Below are positions 17,066 to 26,086 of a stretch of 64,000 nucleotides of DNA, one piece after another. How positions within the stretch are numbered: the stretch's first letter is position 1; every line of letters begins with the position of its first letter. Source of the stretch: Rouxiella badensis (GTDB taxonomy: Bacteria; Pseudomonadota; Gammaproteobacteria; Enterobacterales; Enterobacteriaceae); contig NZ_MRWE01000030.1 in the NCBI RefSeq assembly GCF_002093665.1, positions 1-64,000 of the forward strand. Direction: 5' to 3'. The notes under the pieces are model-generated. The model ran no database searches. It was given only the letters and a program-made list of their open reading frames with translations, and was not told where the DNA came from. The translations under genes and the position numbers were made by a program.

Positions 17066-17920
17066 ATGAATCTGCGGTTGCTCAAAGCCTTTGTGACTCT
17101 GGCAGAGAAGGGGAATTACGCCGACGCAGCGCAGACGCTGGCGGTCTCGCAACCGGCGTTGACCAAACAGATCAATCTGCTCGAGTCGACGATTAATGTG
17201 GCTCTTTTCTCACGCGGAAGGCAGGGCACCTCACTGACTGCGGGCGGGAAACGGCTGCTGCCCGAGGCTGAGAAGGTGCTCAAACAGGCGGGGTTATTTT
17301 TGCAGCGTGCCGAGGGTGTCGCGAAGGGTGAAGAGGGCATGATGGCAGTAGGGTTTGGGCTCTCGAGCTTTACCTTTGCGCCGCAGTGCATTGCGCATTT
17401 TCAGCGTCATTACCCTGGGGTAAACGTTTCGCTGGAGGATCTGCCGTCTTCGCAGCAGGAAGAAATGCTGCAAAGCGGCGTGCTGCAGGTTGGTTTTGTT
17501 CGCGTTCCGCCGAAAGCACCGCTGGAGTATCGCGCGCTGTTCGAGGATAGGCTGGTGCTCGCCGTGCCGGAAGAAAGCGCATTAAACGTGGAACAGTGGC
17601 TGGCAAAACTGCCGTTACTCAGGCTTTACACCGAACGAGGCCGTGGACTGAACCTGCAAACTGACCTGTTTTTGCAGGCCAATCGGCTTCATCCGTCTTC
17701 AAGCCAACAGGTAGAGGACATCCAGACTATCGTCGCGCTGGTGGTTGCAGGCATTGGCGTTGCGCTGCTGCCGCAAAGCGTTGCCCATATTGCGCCGACG
17801 GGATTTACGATGGTGCCGATTAGCAGTGAAACCAGCGCTTGGCAGGTGGGTATCGCCTGGGACGGACAGGCGGAGGACCGTATTCGCGACAATTTTATTG
17901 CGACAATATTTTTGCAGTAA
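17066..17920 (+). CDS. LysR-family transcriptional regulator, probably of the divergent nitrilase gene
   Basis: A 284-aa regulator with an N-terminal winged helix-turn-helix (MNLRLLKAFVTLAEKGNYADAA; QPALTKQINLLE) and a C-terminal periplasmic-binding-like effector domain. I start it at ATG 17066 because the LysR domain begins there and GGAATG lies upstream; a start at 17024 would add 14 non-family residues. LysR proteins usually activate a divergent neighbour in response to a small molecule, so the nitrilase at 15954-16952 is the likely target and its substrate or product the likely effector. The effector is unknown. Confidence 0.87.
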   Translation: MNLRLLKAFVTLAEKGNYADAAQTLAVSQPALTKQINLLESTINVALFSRGRQGTSLTAGGKRLLPEAEKVLKQAGLFLQRAEGVAKGEEGMMAVGFGLSSFTFAPQCIAHFQRHYPGVNVSLEDLPSSQQEEMLQSGVLQVGFVRVPPKAPLEYRALFEDRLVLAVPEESALNVEQWLAKLPLLRLYTERGRGLNLQTDLFLQANRLHPSSSQQVEDIQTIVALVVAGIGVALLPQSVAHIAPTGFTMVPISSETSAWQVGIAWDGQAEDRIRDNFIATIFLQ

Positions 17921-18326
17921 ACCCGACAATGCCATAGAGGAAGTGATACACGACGCCTCGAGAAGGGGAGAATTAAATGCGTCGGCGGTGCGGCGCGAGC
18001 TTGTCCTGCTGATTTGCGCTTATTTAAGCGATGACTCAAAAAAATATAAAGCCTGACTTAATTGATAAGGTATACGACAGTTTTAATCGCTAACCCTTGT
18101 GAGAGTAGGCGTGGCGTCCCATTTTTGGAACAGGGGAGGAGATTGTAGCAACAGCCCTGTTTTTTCAAAGTGTGCTTGCGATCCCAATAGCAGAGAGTCA
18201 CTTCAATCTCCCCCTTCTCTTAAGGCAAATTCAATCTAGCATTACACATAATTTTACATTATCTTTACTAATGTGTTCATTCGCTCCATATCATAAAAAA
18301 ATTGCTTTCCATCATGAGGGTTAGAT
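17921..18326. other. 406-base gap before the pilus operon
   Basis: The first 135 bases contain a short open frame ending at 18056 with a doubtful GTG start (17943) and no family match that I recognise. A hairpin with a U-tail (18129-18165) follows. From about 18235 the sequence turns AT-rich, as expected of the promoter of the Csu-type operon. No RNA gene is evident. Confidence 0.4.
18129..18165 (+). terminator. Possible terminator upstream of the pilus operon
   Basis: A 7-bp stem AACAGGG / CCCTGTT with a 19-base loop is followed by TTTTC. The loop is long, so this is a modest candidate. It could end the LysR transcript before the pilus promoter. Confidence 0.4.
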
Positions 18327-18857
18327 ATGAAATTAAAAATGGCACCACGCATTCTTTTGTCCTGTTTGGCTCTGGCCATGATCCCCTCTGCAAACGCAGC
18401 GACCGCAACCGGGACATTTCAGGTACTGATTACCATCCTCAAATCCTGTTCCGTAACGGCAGGGGCATCCTCAAACATTAACCTTGGCTCAGTCAATGCG
18501 GGGGCAACGGCTGCCGCAGGCAACAGCACTATCTCTGTGGACTGCTCAAGAACCACGCCTTATTACATCGGTCTGGCACCTTCCAGTACCAATGGCGGAA
18601 CAACCACCGGCTCTGGCTCTATGTCCTCGGTTGCTAACTCAACAACCAACACCGACAAAGTGCCCTATCAGTTGAACCAGACCTCCGCAACGGGTGCCGT
18701 CTGGGGTAACACAGCGACCTCGACGAATGTCGGTAATGGCGTGGCCGGAACAGGGACCGGGGCTGCACAAACTTATACCGTCTACGCGACAGCAACCAGC
18801 ACTAACTTTGCCCCTGACAGCTACGCCGATACCGTCACTGTCAACGTGAATTACTGA
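18327..18857 (+). CDS. Spore coat U domain pilus subunit (CsuA/B-like)
   Basis: A 176-aa secreted protein: signal peptide (first about 24 residues, ending SANA) and one spore coat protein U (SCPU) domain. Two cysteines (LKSCSV and VDCSR) can form the subunit disulfide, and the C-terminus has the alternating pattern YADTVTVNVNY used as the last beta strand of chaperone-usher subunits. The residue bias to Ser, Thr, Gly and Ala is normal for this family. First gene of a four-gene archaic chaperone-usher operon, so it is most likely the major rod subunit. These pili mediate adhesion to abiotic surfaces and biofilm formation in Acinetobacter; function here is inferred from the set. Confidence 0.86.
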   Translation: MKLKMAPRILLSCLALAMIPSANAATATGTFQVLITILKSCSVTAGASSNINLGSVNAGATAAAGNSTISVDCSRTTPYYIGLAPSSTNGGTTTGSGSMSSVANSTTNTDKVPYQLNQTSATGAVWGNTATSTNVGNGVAGTGTGAAQTYTVYATATSTNFAPDSYADTVTVNVNY

Positions 18858-18885
18858 TTCAAAAAGGTTCAATCCAGGAAAGGAG

Positions 18886-19608
18886 ATGACGTTGAAATTG
18901 CTTGTGCGGCAGTTTGTTTTTGCATGCCTGCTAGGGACGGCGGTTTGGGGAACCGAGGCTGCGGCCAGCGGCCTGCAGGTTTCCCCGGTAAGTTTAACAC
19001 TGACAGGCAACCAGAATGCCGGCGGCCTGTGGTTAAGCAATCAGGGAGATAATATTGTTAACGCGCAGGTACGTGTCTATCACTGGAGCCAAAGTAACTT
19101 TGCCGATACCTTGTCCTCTTCTCAGGGACTGGTAGTGAGTCCGCCTATGCTGACACTGGCACCCGGCGCTCGACAGTTGATCCGTATTATTCGCGTGGGC
19201 GCACCGCCAAATAATGTCGAAGACGCCTATCGGCTGGCTATTGATGAACTTCCTCCTGCCACGCTGCAAAAAAATAAATTGGAATTTGTACTGCATTATT
19301 CGTTACCCGTTTTTATTCAACCGGCAAGCAATCCTCCTACTTCGGTAAAATTGCAATGGACGCTGAGACATATCGGCAATAGTGATTTTTTGGAAGTTAA
19401 TAATCAGGGAAATAGCCATGCTCAGCTATCCGCGATTACCTATATAAGCCCTAATGGTGCGCGCAAAGTCATCACCCCTGGATTATTAGGTTACGTTCTT
19501 CCTGGAATGACCATGCGCTGGATACTACCCGTCTCTAACGAGTATCTTAATCGCGGTAGCAAAATTGAAGTGTCAATAAATGGCGAAAAAACGCTACAGG
19601 ATTTGTAA
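18886..19608 (+). CDS. Periplasmic pilus chaperone (CsuC-like)
   Basis: A 240-aa PapD-like chaperone of the archaic (Csu) class with a signal peptide (cleavage after about residue 25, EAAAS) and two Ig-like domains. Seen: GLQVSPVSLTLTGNQ at the mature N-terminus, the LAPGARQLIRIIRVG strand with the subunit-binding Arg, and FVLHYSLPVF. It donates a strand to subunits in the periplasm and delivers them to the usher. AAGGAG directly abuts the ATG at 18886, so the TTG two codons later (18892) may be the true start; the protein changes by two residues only. It overlaps the usher gene by 29 bases. Confidence 0.86.
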   Translation: MTLKLLVRQFVFACLLGTAVWGTEAAASGLQVSPVSLTLTGNQNAGGLWLSNQGDNIVNAQVRVYHWSQSNFADTLSSSQGLVVSPPMLTLAPGARQLIRIIRVGAPPNNVEDAYRLAIDELPPATLQKNKLEFVLHYSLPVFIQPASNPPTSVKLQWTLRHIGNSDFLEVNNQGNSHAQLSAITYISPNGARKVITPGLLGYVLPGMTMRWILPVSNEYLNRGSKIEVSINGEKTLQDL

Positions 19609-21952
19609 TAACCCGCGCCATCTGGTGAAGGTTTTTTTACTGCATGGAATATTAATCTCGTCAGGGGCCATCGCGGAGGTCAATACTCCCGGCGGTCAGC
19701 CTGACGGTATTATTAATGACACAGCGCGTATTCCTGGTATTGACCTGTATCTTGATGTAACCCTAAATGGCAATCATTTGGGGTTAGCCCATTTTGGCGA
19801 TGCCAATGGGAAATTATACGCCAGCGCAAATACCCTGCGGCAGCTGGGATTTCGGCTGCCTAAAGAGGCAACCGACGCCGTTAGCCTAAATAATATTGAC
19901 CAACTCAAGATAGATTACGACGTTCAGCAACAGACGCTGAATATGACCGTGCCGTTGAGCCAGCTGGATTCCGCGACCACCGAGCTCAACGGGCTTAATA
20001 TGCAAAGTCCTGCGGCAGCCAAATCGCGCGGCATGCTGCTCAACTACGATCTTTATGCCGCGCAGCAAAACGGCACCACGGCCAACAGTTTTACTGAATT
20101 TCGTGCCTTTAACTCCGAGGGCGTATTCAGTTCGACTCAGCTTACCCGCTATTCCGAGCAGACTAACAGCGGTTCTCAGGGCAACGAGTTTAGCCGACTG
20201 GATACCAGCTGGCGATCGTCATTCCCCGACAAACTACTGGCTGTCACCGTCGGGGATACCCTAACCAGTTCGCTCTCCTGGTCTCGCCCCACGCGCATTG
20301 CTGGTATTCAGATTGGCACCGACTACAGCCTGCAACCCTATCTGCGCACCGCACCGCTGCCGACGTTCCTCGGTTCGGCGACCTTGCCCTCCAGCGTCGA
20401 ACTGTTTGTTAATGGCATGAAGTACTATAACGGACAGGTGCCGTCGGGTAATTTTGCCATCAATACGATGCCGAATATCAGCGGCGCCGGTAACGCACAG
20501 GTGGTGATGACGGACGCGCTGGGCAGAACGACGACACAGAATTTTTCTTTCTATAACGACCAGCAGCTGCTGCGTGAAGGACTCAAGGACTGGTCGGCGG
20601 AAGTGGGCGTGGTGCGTAAAAACTACGGTTATGCGTCCAACGACTATGGCAGCACGCCGGCGGCGAGCGGCACCTGGCGCTACGGCGTGAGCAACACCCT
20701 GACCACCGGAATACACTCCGAGGCGACAGACGGGCTGGCCAACGGCGGCGTGAGCAGCGACTGGATCCCCGGTTCGCAGAGCGGCACAATTTCCACCTCG
20801 CTGGCCTTCAGCACCGATCGGGGGCAGAGCGGTTCCCTTTACAGCGTGGGCTACCGCTGGGCGGGAACCCGTTTCAGCTTTGGGGCCAGTACAACGGCGA
20901 CCACCGGCAATTATCACGACGTGGCGACGCATTATGGCACTGCGCCTCCCGCACTTAACAGCAACGTCGTGGTGGGTTACGACACGGGTTACCTGGGTAA
21001 CGTCAGCCTAAGCTACCTGCAGTTTCGCTATCCGCAGGAAAGCGCCATTCGCTACGCCAATGCCAACTGGTTCAAATCGGTGGCAGAAAATGTCTATCTC
21101 AGCGCCGGTTATAGCCAAAATATGGATGACAAGAGCGACCGCAGCGTCTATCTGATGGTCTCCGTAACGCTGGATAATCGCATCACCGCCAGCACCACCG
21201 TGCAGCGTACCAACAATCAGACCGGCTATCAGGTTAACGCCAGTCAGTCGCAGCCGTCTGAGGGAGGCTGGGGCTGGAACGTGGCCGCCGACCAGCAGGA
21301 TTCTCAGCAGAGCGGGCAGGGTGAGGTGGGTTATCTGGGGCGTTACGGTAATGTCTACACCGGATTCAACAACATGCCGGATAACCATTATGGTTATGCT
21401 GGGGCCAGTGGTTCCTTGGTGATGATGGGCGGCGGACTGTTTGCTGCACGGGAAATCACCAATGGGTTTGCGGTGGTCTCCACCGACGGCGTGCCTGATG
21501 TCCCGGTGAAACTGCAAAACAATCCGGTTGGCACCACCAATAACAGCGGACTGCTGCTGGTGACGCCGCTGAACAGCTATCAAAAGAACCTGTTGAGTAT
21601 CGACCCGATGAGTCTACCGGCCAACACACGTATCACTCGCATTGAGGCCAACGCGACGCCGGGTGACCGTTCGGGAACGCTGGTGAACTTTACCATTGAG
21701 TCGGTTCGTGCCGCCCAGGTGGTGCTGACCGACGCGCGCGGCAAGGTTATCCCTGAAGGCAGTCAGGTTCGACTCAACGGTGACCAAAGTCAGACCGTGC
21801 CGGTGGGCTTCGACGGTATGGCCTATTTTGATACGCTGAAACAACATAATACGCTGCAGGTGACCACCAATTCCGGTACCTGTTCCGTTCAATTCGATTA
21901 TCCGGCGAAAACCGAGGGTATTCCACAGATTGGCCCGCTGGCCTGTAAGTAA
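19580..21952 (+). CDS. Outer membrane usher (CsuD-like)
   Basis: A 790-aa fimbrial usher with an N-terminal signal sequence (VKVFLLHGILISSGAIA), a periplasmic N-domain, a large beta-barrel region rich in aromatic and Gly residues (for example GDTLTSSLSWSRPTRIAGIQIG) with a plug, and a C-terminal domain with paired cysteines (TCSVQFDY; GPLACK). It forms the outer membrane channel where the chaperone-bound subunits polymerise. Length fits archaic ushers, which are slightly shorter than PapC or FimD. The start overlaps the chaperone gene by 29 bases, suggesting coupled translation. Several long antisense frames inside it are shadows. Confidence 0.9.
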   Translation: MAKKRYRICNNPRHLVKVFLLHGILISSGAIAEVNTPGGQPDGIINDTARIPGIDLYLDVTLNGNHLGLAHFGDANGKLYASANTLRQLGFRLPKEATDAVSLNNIDQLKIDYDVQQQTLNMTVPLSQLDSATTELNGLNMQSPAAAKSRGMLLNYDLYAAQQNGTTANSFTEFRAFNSEGVFSSTQLTRYSEQTNSGSQGNEFSRLDTSWRSSFPDKLLAVTVGDTLTSSLSWSRPTRIAGIQIGTDYSLQPYLRTAPLPTFLGSATLPSSVELFVNGMKYYNGQVPSGNFAINTMPNISGAGNAQVVMTDALGRTTTQNFSFYNDQQLLREGLKDWSAEVGVVRKNYGYASNDYGSTPAASGTWRYGVSNTLTTGIHSEATDGLANGGVSSDWIPGSQSGTISTSLAFSTDRGQSGSLYSVGYRWAGTRFSFGASTTATTGNYHDVATHYGTAPPALNSNVVVGYDTGYLGNVSLSYLQFRYPQESAIRYANANWFKSVAENVYLSAGYSQNMDDKSDRSVYLMVSVTLDNRITASTTVQRTNNQTGYQVNASQSQPSEGGWGWNVAADQQDSQQSGQGEVGYLGRYGNVYTGFNNMPDNHYGYAGASGSLVMMGGGLFAAREITNGFAVVSTDGVPDVPVKLQNNPVGTTNNSGLLLVTPLNSYQKNLLSIDPMSLPANTRITRIEANATPGDRSGTLVNFTIESVRAAQVVLTDARGKVIPEGSQVRLNGDQSQTVPVGFDGMAYFDTLKQHNTLQVTTNSGTCSVQFDYPAKTEGIPQIGPLACK

Positions 21953-21979
21953 AGCCAGCGAGGTCAAGGAGTGATTAGG

Positions 21980-22954
21980 ATGCGGTGTAGAAATCTGTTG
22001 CTGCTGGCAGGATTGGGGCTTTGCCCAACAATGAGTTATGCGCTTGCCTGTTCGGTAACCAACGTACAGTCCATCAATTTTGGCACGGTTAATCCGCTCT
22101 CGACCTCCAGTAGCAGCACCAGCATGACTTTTGGCTACAGCTGTACTCGAGGGGTTCTGGACGGCCTGCTGACCGCCGTCACTCTGTGCTTTAACATTGG
22201 TGCCTCGTCCAACAGCGGGCAGGTCACGACGCGCACCATGGCGAATACCCTCACGTCCTCCAATACCCTGAGTTACCAGCTCTATCAGGGGACGTCGAGC
22301 GGCACGGTGTGGGGGAGCCAATTTGTGGCGGGCACCACGCCTGCGATGGTCAACCTCTCTTCGCTGGTCGTCGGCGTTCCCTCAACCGGCAGTCTGACCG
22401 TGGCTGCGGTGTTGCCTCTGCCGCAAATTTCCGCCATCCCCGGCAGTTTTCAGGATATCTATTCCTCCGCTACTGCGATTGTCACCAGCAATACCGGGCT
22501 TCTGGTGCCACCGGGAAGTTGTGGAACGACGGTGGCAACTACCTTTGCCTTCAACGTCCTGGCGACGGTTGCCAAGCAGTGTACGGTTACCCCTAATGGC
22601 AACATCAGTATGGGGTCGGTCAATAGTACGGCAACCAATACCACCTCAAGCAACACGTTAAGCGTCGCCTGTAGCAACGGCACGGCGTATACCGTAGGAC
22701 TGGTGCCATCAAACAGCAGCACCACGGGGAGTGGGGTGATGGTCACCAGCCCGAGCAACGGCGACCAGGTCCCTTATCAACTCAGTTCAACGGCGGGGCC
22801 TAATGGTACGGTGTGGGGAAGCGCCTCAACCAACCAGGTCGCGGGCACAGGAAACGGTTCAGCAACCAGCTATACTGTCTATGCCACCGTTCCCAGCGCC
22901 AACTATACGCCCGGTAACTATGCGGATACGGTGACGGTTAATGTGACCTATTAG
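21980..22954 (+). CDS. Two-domain spore coat U protein, probable pilus tip adhesin (CsuE-like)
   Basis: A 324-aa secreted protein with a signal peptide (RNLLLLAGLGLCPTMSYA) followed by two SCPU domains, residues about 27-170 and 180-324. Both begin with similar strands (CSVTNVQSINFGTVNPLS; CTVTPNGNISMGSVNST), and the second ends in the same YADTVTVNVTY strand as the major subunit. The two-domain build and last position match CsuE, the tip adhesin of Acinetobacter Csu pili. ATG 21980 is preferred since AAGGAG (21966-21971) lies 8 bases upstream; a GTG at 21971 overlaps that RBS. The adhesive first domain shows no known ligand motif. Confidence 0.85.
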   Translation: MRCRNLLLLAGLGLCPTMSYALACSVTNVQSINFGTVNPLSTSSSSTSMTFGYSCTRGVLDGLLTAVTLCFNIGASSNSGQVTTRTMANTLTSSNTLSYQLYQGTSSGTVWGSQFVAGTTPAMVNLSSLVVGVPSTGSLTVAAVLPLPQISAIPGSFQDIYSSATAIVTSNTGLLVPPGSCGTTVATTFAFNVLATVAKQCTVTPNGNISMGSVNSTATNTTSSNTLSVACSNGTAYTVGLVPSNSSTTGSGVMVTSPSNGDQVPYQLSSTAGPNGTVWGSASTNQVAGTGNGSATSYTVYATVPSANYTPGNYADTVTVNVTY

Positions 22955-22994
22955 ACGTCATAATGATAAAAACAACGCCTTGCAGGAGGTATTT

Positions 22995-23969
22995 GTGAGC
23001 CAGTCATCTTCTTCCCCGCAGTCTATGGGGCGGCGCGCCCTTGAGACCGAGCCTCAATATATTAATTCACCGATGACCTCTGCCGCTGCCTTTTTGATTC
23101 TCGCCGTTAAGGACGACAGTCATTCGCTCGCGACCGTTCGCTCGGTCATCGGCAGTACCGACGATCTGATTAAAGATGTGCAGGTGCGAACTATCGAGGT
23201 GCAATTTACCTGCAATGTCGGGATTTCCTCTCGCATCTGGAGCGCGCTGAGCGGTAAACCGATGCCTAAAGAGCTTGCGCCGTTCAAGGAAATCAAGGGC
23301 GCTAAACATACCGCGGTGAGTACCGAAGGCGACCTGCTGTACCATATCCGCGCGGGCTCGGCTGACCTTATTATCGAGTTTGAAAAACTGCTGCTGGAAG
23401 CCTTTGGCGACAGCGTGACCGCCCTCGATGATGTCGCCGGATTCCGCTATTTCAACGGCCGAGACCTGCTGGGATTTGTAGACGGAACCGCCAATCCGGT
23501 CGGCCTTGCTTTACCCGAGGCGACGATCGTCGGTGATGAGGATCCTGATTATGCAGGTGGCAGCTACGTGGTGATTCAGAAATACCTGCATAACATGGCG
23601 GCATGGCGCGCGCAGAAGGTCGAAACGCAGGAGGCCATCATCGGCCGTACCAAGTTTGACAATGTCGAATTACCGGACGCAACCGAAGGGCAAAAGTCGC
23701 ATAAGACGCTGTGCACCATTGAGGACAGTCAGGGTGAGTACGATATTTTGCGCGACAATATGCCGTTTGCCGTGCCGGGCAAAGGAGAATACGGCACCTA
23801 TTTTATTGGCTATTGCCGTTATTTATGGGTGATTGAGAAAATGTTAGAGCGGATGTTTATCGGCAATCCGCCGCCGCTGCACGATCGTATTCTGGATTTC
23901 TCTACCGCCGTTTCCGGTGTGACCTTTTTTGTTCCGGCGCGTAAATTCTTGAGCGATCTGGGGGGATGA
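22995..23969 (+). CDS. DyP-type haem peroxidase (YfeX-like)
   Basis: A 324-aa dye-decolourising peroxidase, cytoplasmic (no signal peptide). Seen: the GxxDG motif in GFVDGTANP with the distal Asp, the proximal haem-ligand His in the KSHKTL segment, and the conserved DNMPFAVPGKGEYGTYFIGY and FVPARKFL segments shared with E. coli YfeX. The start GTG 22995 is set by the strong Shine-Dalgarno AGGAGG at 22984-22989, 5 bases upstream; an earlier TTG overlaps that RBS. It lies 40 bases downstream of the pilus operon but is unrelated to it. The role could be peroxide-dependent oxidation of porphyrinogens or dyes. Confidence 0.9.
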   Translation: MSQSSSSPQSMGRRALETEPQYINSPMTSAAAFLILAVKDDSHSLATVRSVIGSTDDLIKDVQVRTIEVQFTCNVGISSRIWSALSGKPMPKELAPFKEIKGAKHTAVSTEGDLLYHIRAGSADLIIEFEKLLLEAFGDSVTALDDVAGFRYFNGRDLLGFVDGTANPVGLALPEATIVGDEDPDYAGGSYVVIQKYLHNMAAWRAQKVETQEAIIGRTKFDNVELPDATEGQKSHKTLCTIEDSQGEYDILRDNMPFAVPGKGEYGTYFIGYCRYLWVIEKMLERMFIGNPPPLHDRILDFSTAVSGVTFFVPARKFLSDLGG

Positions 23970-23975
23970 AATAAA

Positions 23976-24004
23976 CCCTTCATGCTATGAAGCGGCATGA
24001 AGGG
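23976..24004. terminator. 10-bp perfect hairpin between convergent genes
   Basis: Stem CCCTTCATGC / GCATGAAGGG with a 9-base loop lies just after the DyP peroxidase stop and before the stop of the convergent DoxX gene. There is no U-run on either side, so it may be a Rho-linked or mRNA-stabilising hairpin rather than a classical intrinsic terminator. Confidence 0.5.
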
Positions 24005-24044
24005 CCGTTATTGCCGCGGGATAAGGGGATATTTAACGGGTTGA

Positions 24045-24458
24045 TTATTTACGGTCGAGAGAAAATTTACCCGGTCCGGTCACGGCGAGCAGTAATAATC
24101 CCCCTACGATGGCAATATTTTTATAGAAATTGATTTCGTTGGCATAGTGCGCCGCACCGGTTAGACCCCAGAAAGGGTGACCAATTAAACCGGTTGCAAG
24201 GGTATACACCGCCATAATCAGCGCCAGCGGACGAGTATAAAAACCTAAAATAAGTGCAATGCCGACGAAGAACTCCATCACTACGGCAATAATCGCCGCG
24301 ACGGTTGGGAACGGCGCACCTACCGAACTCATATAAGTCACTGTACCGCTAAAGCCGGTTATTTTCTCCAGACCGAAAATAACAAATAAAAGCATGAGCA
24401 GAACACGAGCCACAAGAATGATAATATCGCTGTATTTAGCAACGGAAAAATAACGCAT
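24045..24458 (-). CDS. DoxX family membrane protein
   Basis: A 137-aa protein with four predicted membrane helices (for example LIILVARVLLMLLFVIFG, VAAIIAVVMEFFVGIALILG and IVGGLLLLAVTGPG). The DoxX family includes E. coli YphA and YqjF; their role is unclear, with links to redox and quinone stress. It is divergent from the LysR-type gene at 24567 with 108 bases between starts, so that regulator is a candidate for controlling it. Length is normal. Confidence 0.85.
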   Translation of the reverse strand: MRYFSVAKYSDIIILVARVLLMLLFVIFGLEKITGFSGTVTYMSSVGAPFPTVAAIIAVVMEFFVGIALILGFYTRPLALIMAVYTLATGLIGHPFWGLTGAAHYANEINFYKNIAIVGGLLLLAVTGPGKFSLDRK

Positions 24459-24566
24459 AAGTGCCTTCCTGGTTAATTAATTTATAAACTGAAAGTTACT
24501 TTAACTCTTTCGTCATTGCGCATAAACTCCGTAAATGAACAACATAATCCCATAAGTGGCATAATC

Positions 24567-25475
24567 ATGAAGTTTGACCCAGCGGATATGGTCCTGTTTG
24601 CCTGCGTAGTGGAGGAAGGCAGTTTCTCGGGGGCAGCAGAACGTCTCGACATCCCGAACTCAACCGTCTCGCGACGGATTTCAACGCTGGAAAACCAACT
24701 GGGTGAGCGCCTGCTGGTTCGCACCACCCGCAAGATGGTGATTACGGAATATGGTAAGGCGGTGCTGCGCCATGCCCAGCAGATTTCAGCCGAAATGGAG
24801 TCCATGCTGGCACTCACCGAAAACCGTAAGGCCAAGCCGAGCGGATTGCTGAGAATATCGATGCCGGGTGATTTCTCGCAGAACATGATTGGAGCGCTGC
24901 TGGCGGACTTCATTGAAAAATACCCCGACGTGACGCTGGATATCGACTCCTCCCAGCAGCGGGTTGATATCATCAGTGAGGGCTATGACGTCGCGCTACG
25001 TATGGGCAATCTGCAGAATGATTCTACGCTGGTGGCACGACAGCTTAGCACCTTTCGCGTGGCGCTCTACGCCTCGCCCAAGTTTCTTAAAAAGAGCGGG
25101 GCGGTAAAGCATCCGCAGGAATTGATGCATCGCGCCGTGCTAAGGCTTCGAACGCGTGGAGGGGAGGTTTCCCCGTGGCAACTCACCCGGGGAGACGAGT
25201 CCTGGGAGGGCAGCCCTCCGATGCGCGCGGTGGCCAACTCGCCGAGTGTGTTAATCAATCTTGCCCGGCTTGGGGCCGGGATAACCAGTGTAACGACGCA
25301 TTTCGCCCATCCATTTCTGGAAAATGGAGAACTGGTGAGGGTACTCGAAGATTGGGAGTGTCCCGGCGTTCCCGTGTGGGCGGTATTCCCCGGACGGCGC
25401 TTGATGCCCTCAAGAACCCGGGTATTTATCGACAGTCTGGTTGCCAGCTTTGGGAAGTTTACCTCAACCTACTGA
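24567..25475 (+). CDS. LysR-family transcriptional regulator
   Basis: A 302-aa LysR regulator with HTH segment MVLFACVVEEGSFSGAAERLDIPNS (split here over residues 8-32), then STVSRRISTLE and an effector domain typical of the CrgA/AaeR-like group (RISMPGDFSQNMIG; GYDVALRMG). The ATG at 24567 is used because the DNA-binding domain begins there; the upstream extension from 24516 is non-conserved. It is divergent from the DoxX gene, which is the likely target. The effector is unknown. Confidence 0.87.
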   Translation: MKFDPADMVLFACVVEEGSFSGAAERLDIPNSTVSRRISTLENQLGERLLVRTTRKMVITEYGKAVLRHAQQISAEMESMLALTENRKAKPSGLLRISMPGDFSQNMIGALLADFIEKYPDVTLDIDSSQQRVDIISEGYDVALRMGNLQNDSTLVARQLSTFRVALYASPKFLKKSGAVKHPQELMHRAVLRLRTRGGEVSPWQLTRGDESWEGSPPMRAVANSPSVLINLARLGAGITSVTTHFAHPFLENGELVRVLEDWECPGVPVWAVFPGRRLMPSRTRVFIDSLVASFGKFTSTY

Positions 25476-25526
25476 ACCCCAACCACGGCAGCGCGTGGTT
25501 GTTCAGCTTAACTCTTTCAACGCAAT

Positions 25527-25883
25527 TCAGGCAGCGTCAAAAATCACGTACAGCTTACGCATAGTGGTCTCAACCACCCAGGTGCCCTCGGTATTGGCCT
25601 CGAAGAAAAACGAGTCTCCGGCCGTAAAGGTCAATGTTGCCTCGCCGTCTGGGGTAAATGAACCGCTGCCACCGAGAAAATGCATGATCTCCGCCTGCCT
25701 GACCGAACGCCGGTAGCTGCCCGGCGTACATTCAAAGATACCGCTGTCGATGTCTTCCTTACCTGGAATGACCTTCTGCAGGCCGGAAAGCTTAACGGCA
25801 GGGGTATCGGGCAGTCCCTCAACGTTTCCCCAGGATTCCAACGCCTCGATAGAGGCCGGTTGTCCAATTTTTTGTACCTTCAT
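25527..25883 (-). CDS. Cupin domain protein (DUF861-like)
   Basis: A 118-aa single-domain cupin. It has the pattern GIFECTPGSYRRS, then EIMHFLGGSGSFTPDGE, then TFTAGDSFFFEANTEGTWVVE, which matches the small cupins related to (S)-ureidoglycine aminohydrolase and called DUF861. The metal-binding His set is incomplete (one His in IMHFLGG; acidic residues elsewhere), so enzymatic activity is uncertain. It converges with the LysR gene and lies upstream of nothing on the same strand; its promoter is in the 203-base gap to 26087. Function not known. Confidence 0.8.
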   Translation of the reverse strand: MKVQKIGQPASIEALESWGNVEGLPDTPAVKLSGLQKVIPGKEDIDSGIFECTPGSYRRSVRQAEIMHFLGGSGSFTPDGEATLTFTAGDSFFFEANTEGTWVVETTMRKLYVIFDAA

Positions 25884-26086
25884 TTAGTGAGTTCCTCAGC
25901 GTGGATGCAGTCAGGTTTTAGGGGGTTTTACGCTGTCCAGCTTACGGAATGCCTTAAAAACTTTATTAAACTTATGGGCGCTGGATTAACACATCAGAGT
26001 GCGAATCGACCCGGGTTTGGCAGGAAGTTTTGTCGGAGTGCGCTAAGGGGTGCAAACACACCCCATAGCGCTTTTCTTGTCGCGGG

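Noticed and set aside
20261-20932. Long minus-strand frame (223 codons) inside the usher gene.
   Set aside because: It is a GC-rich antisense shadow of the usher, with arginine- and histidine-rich low-quality translation and no RBS.
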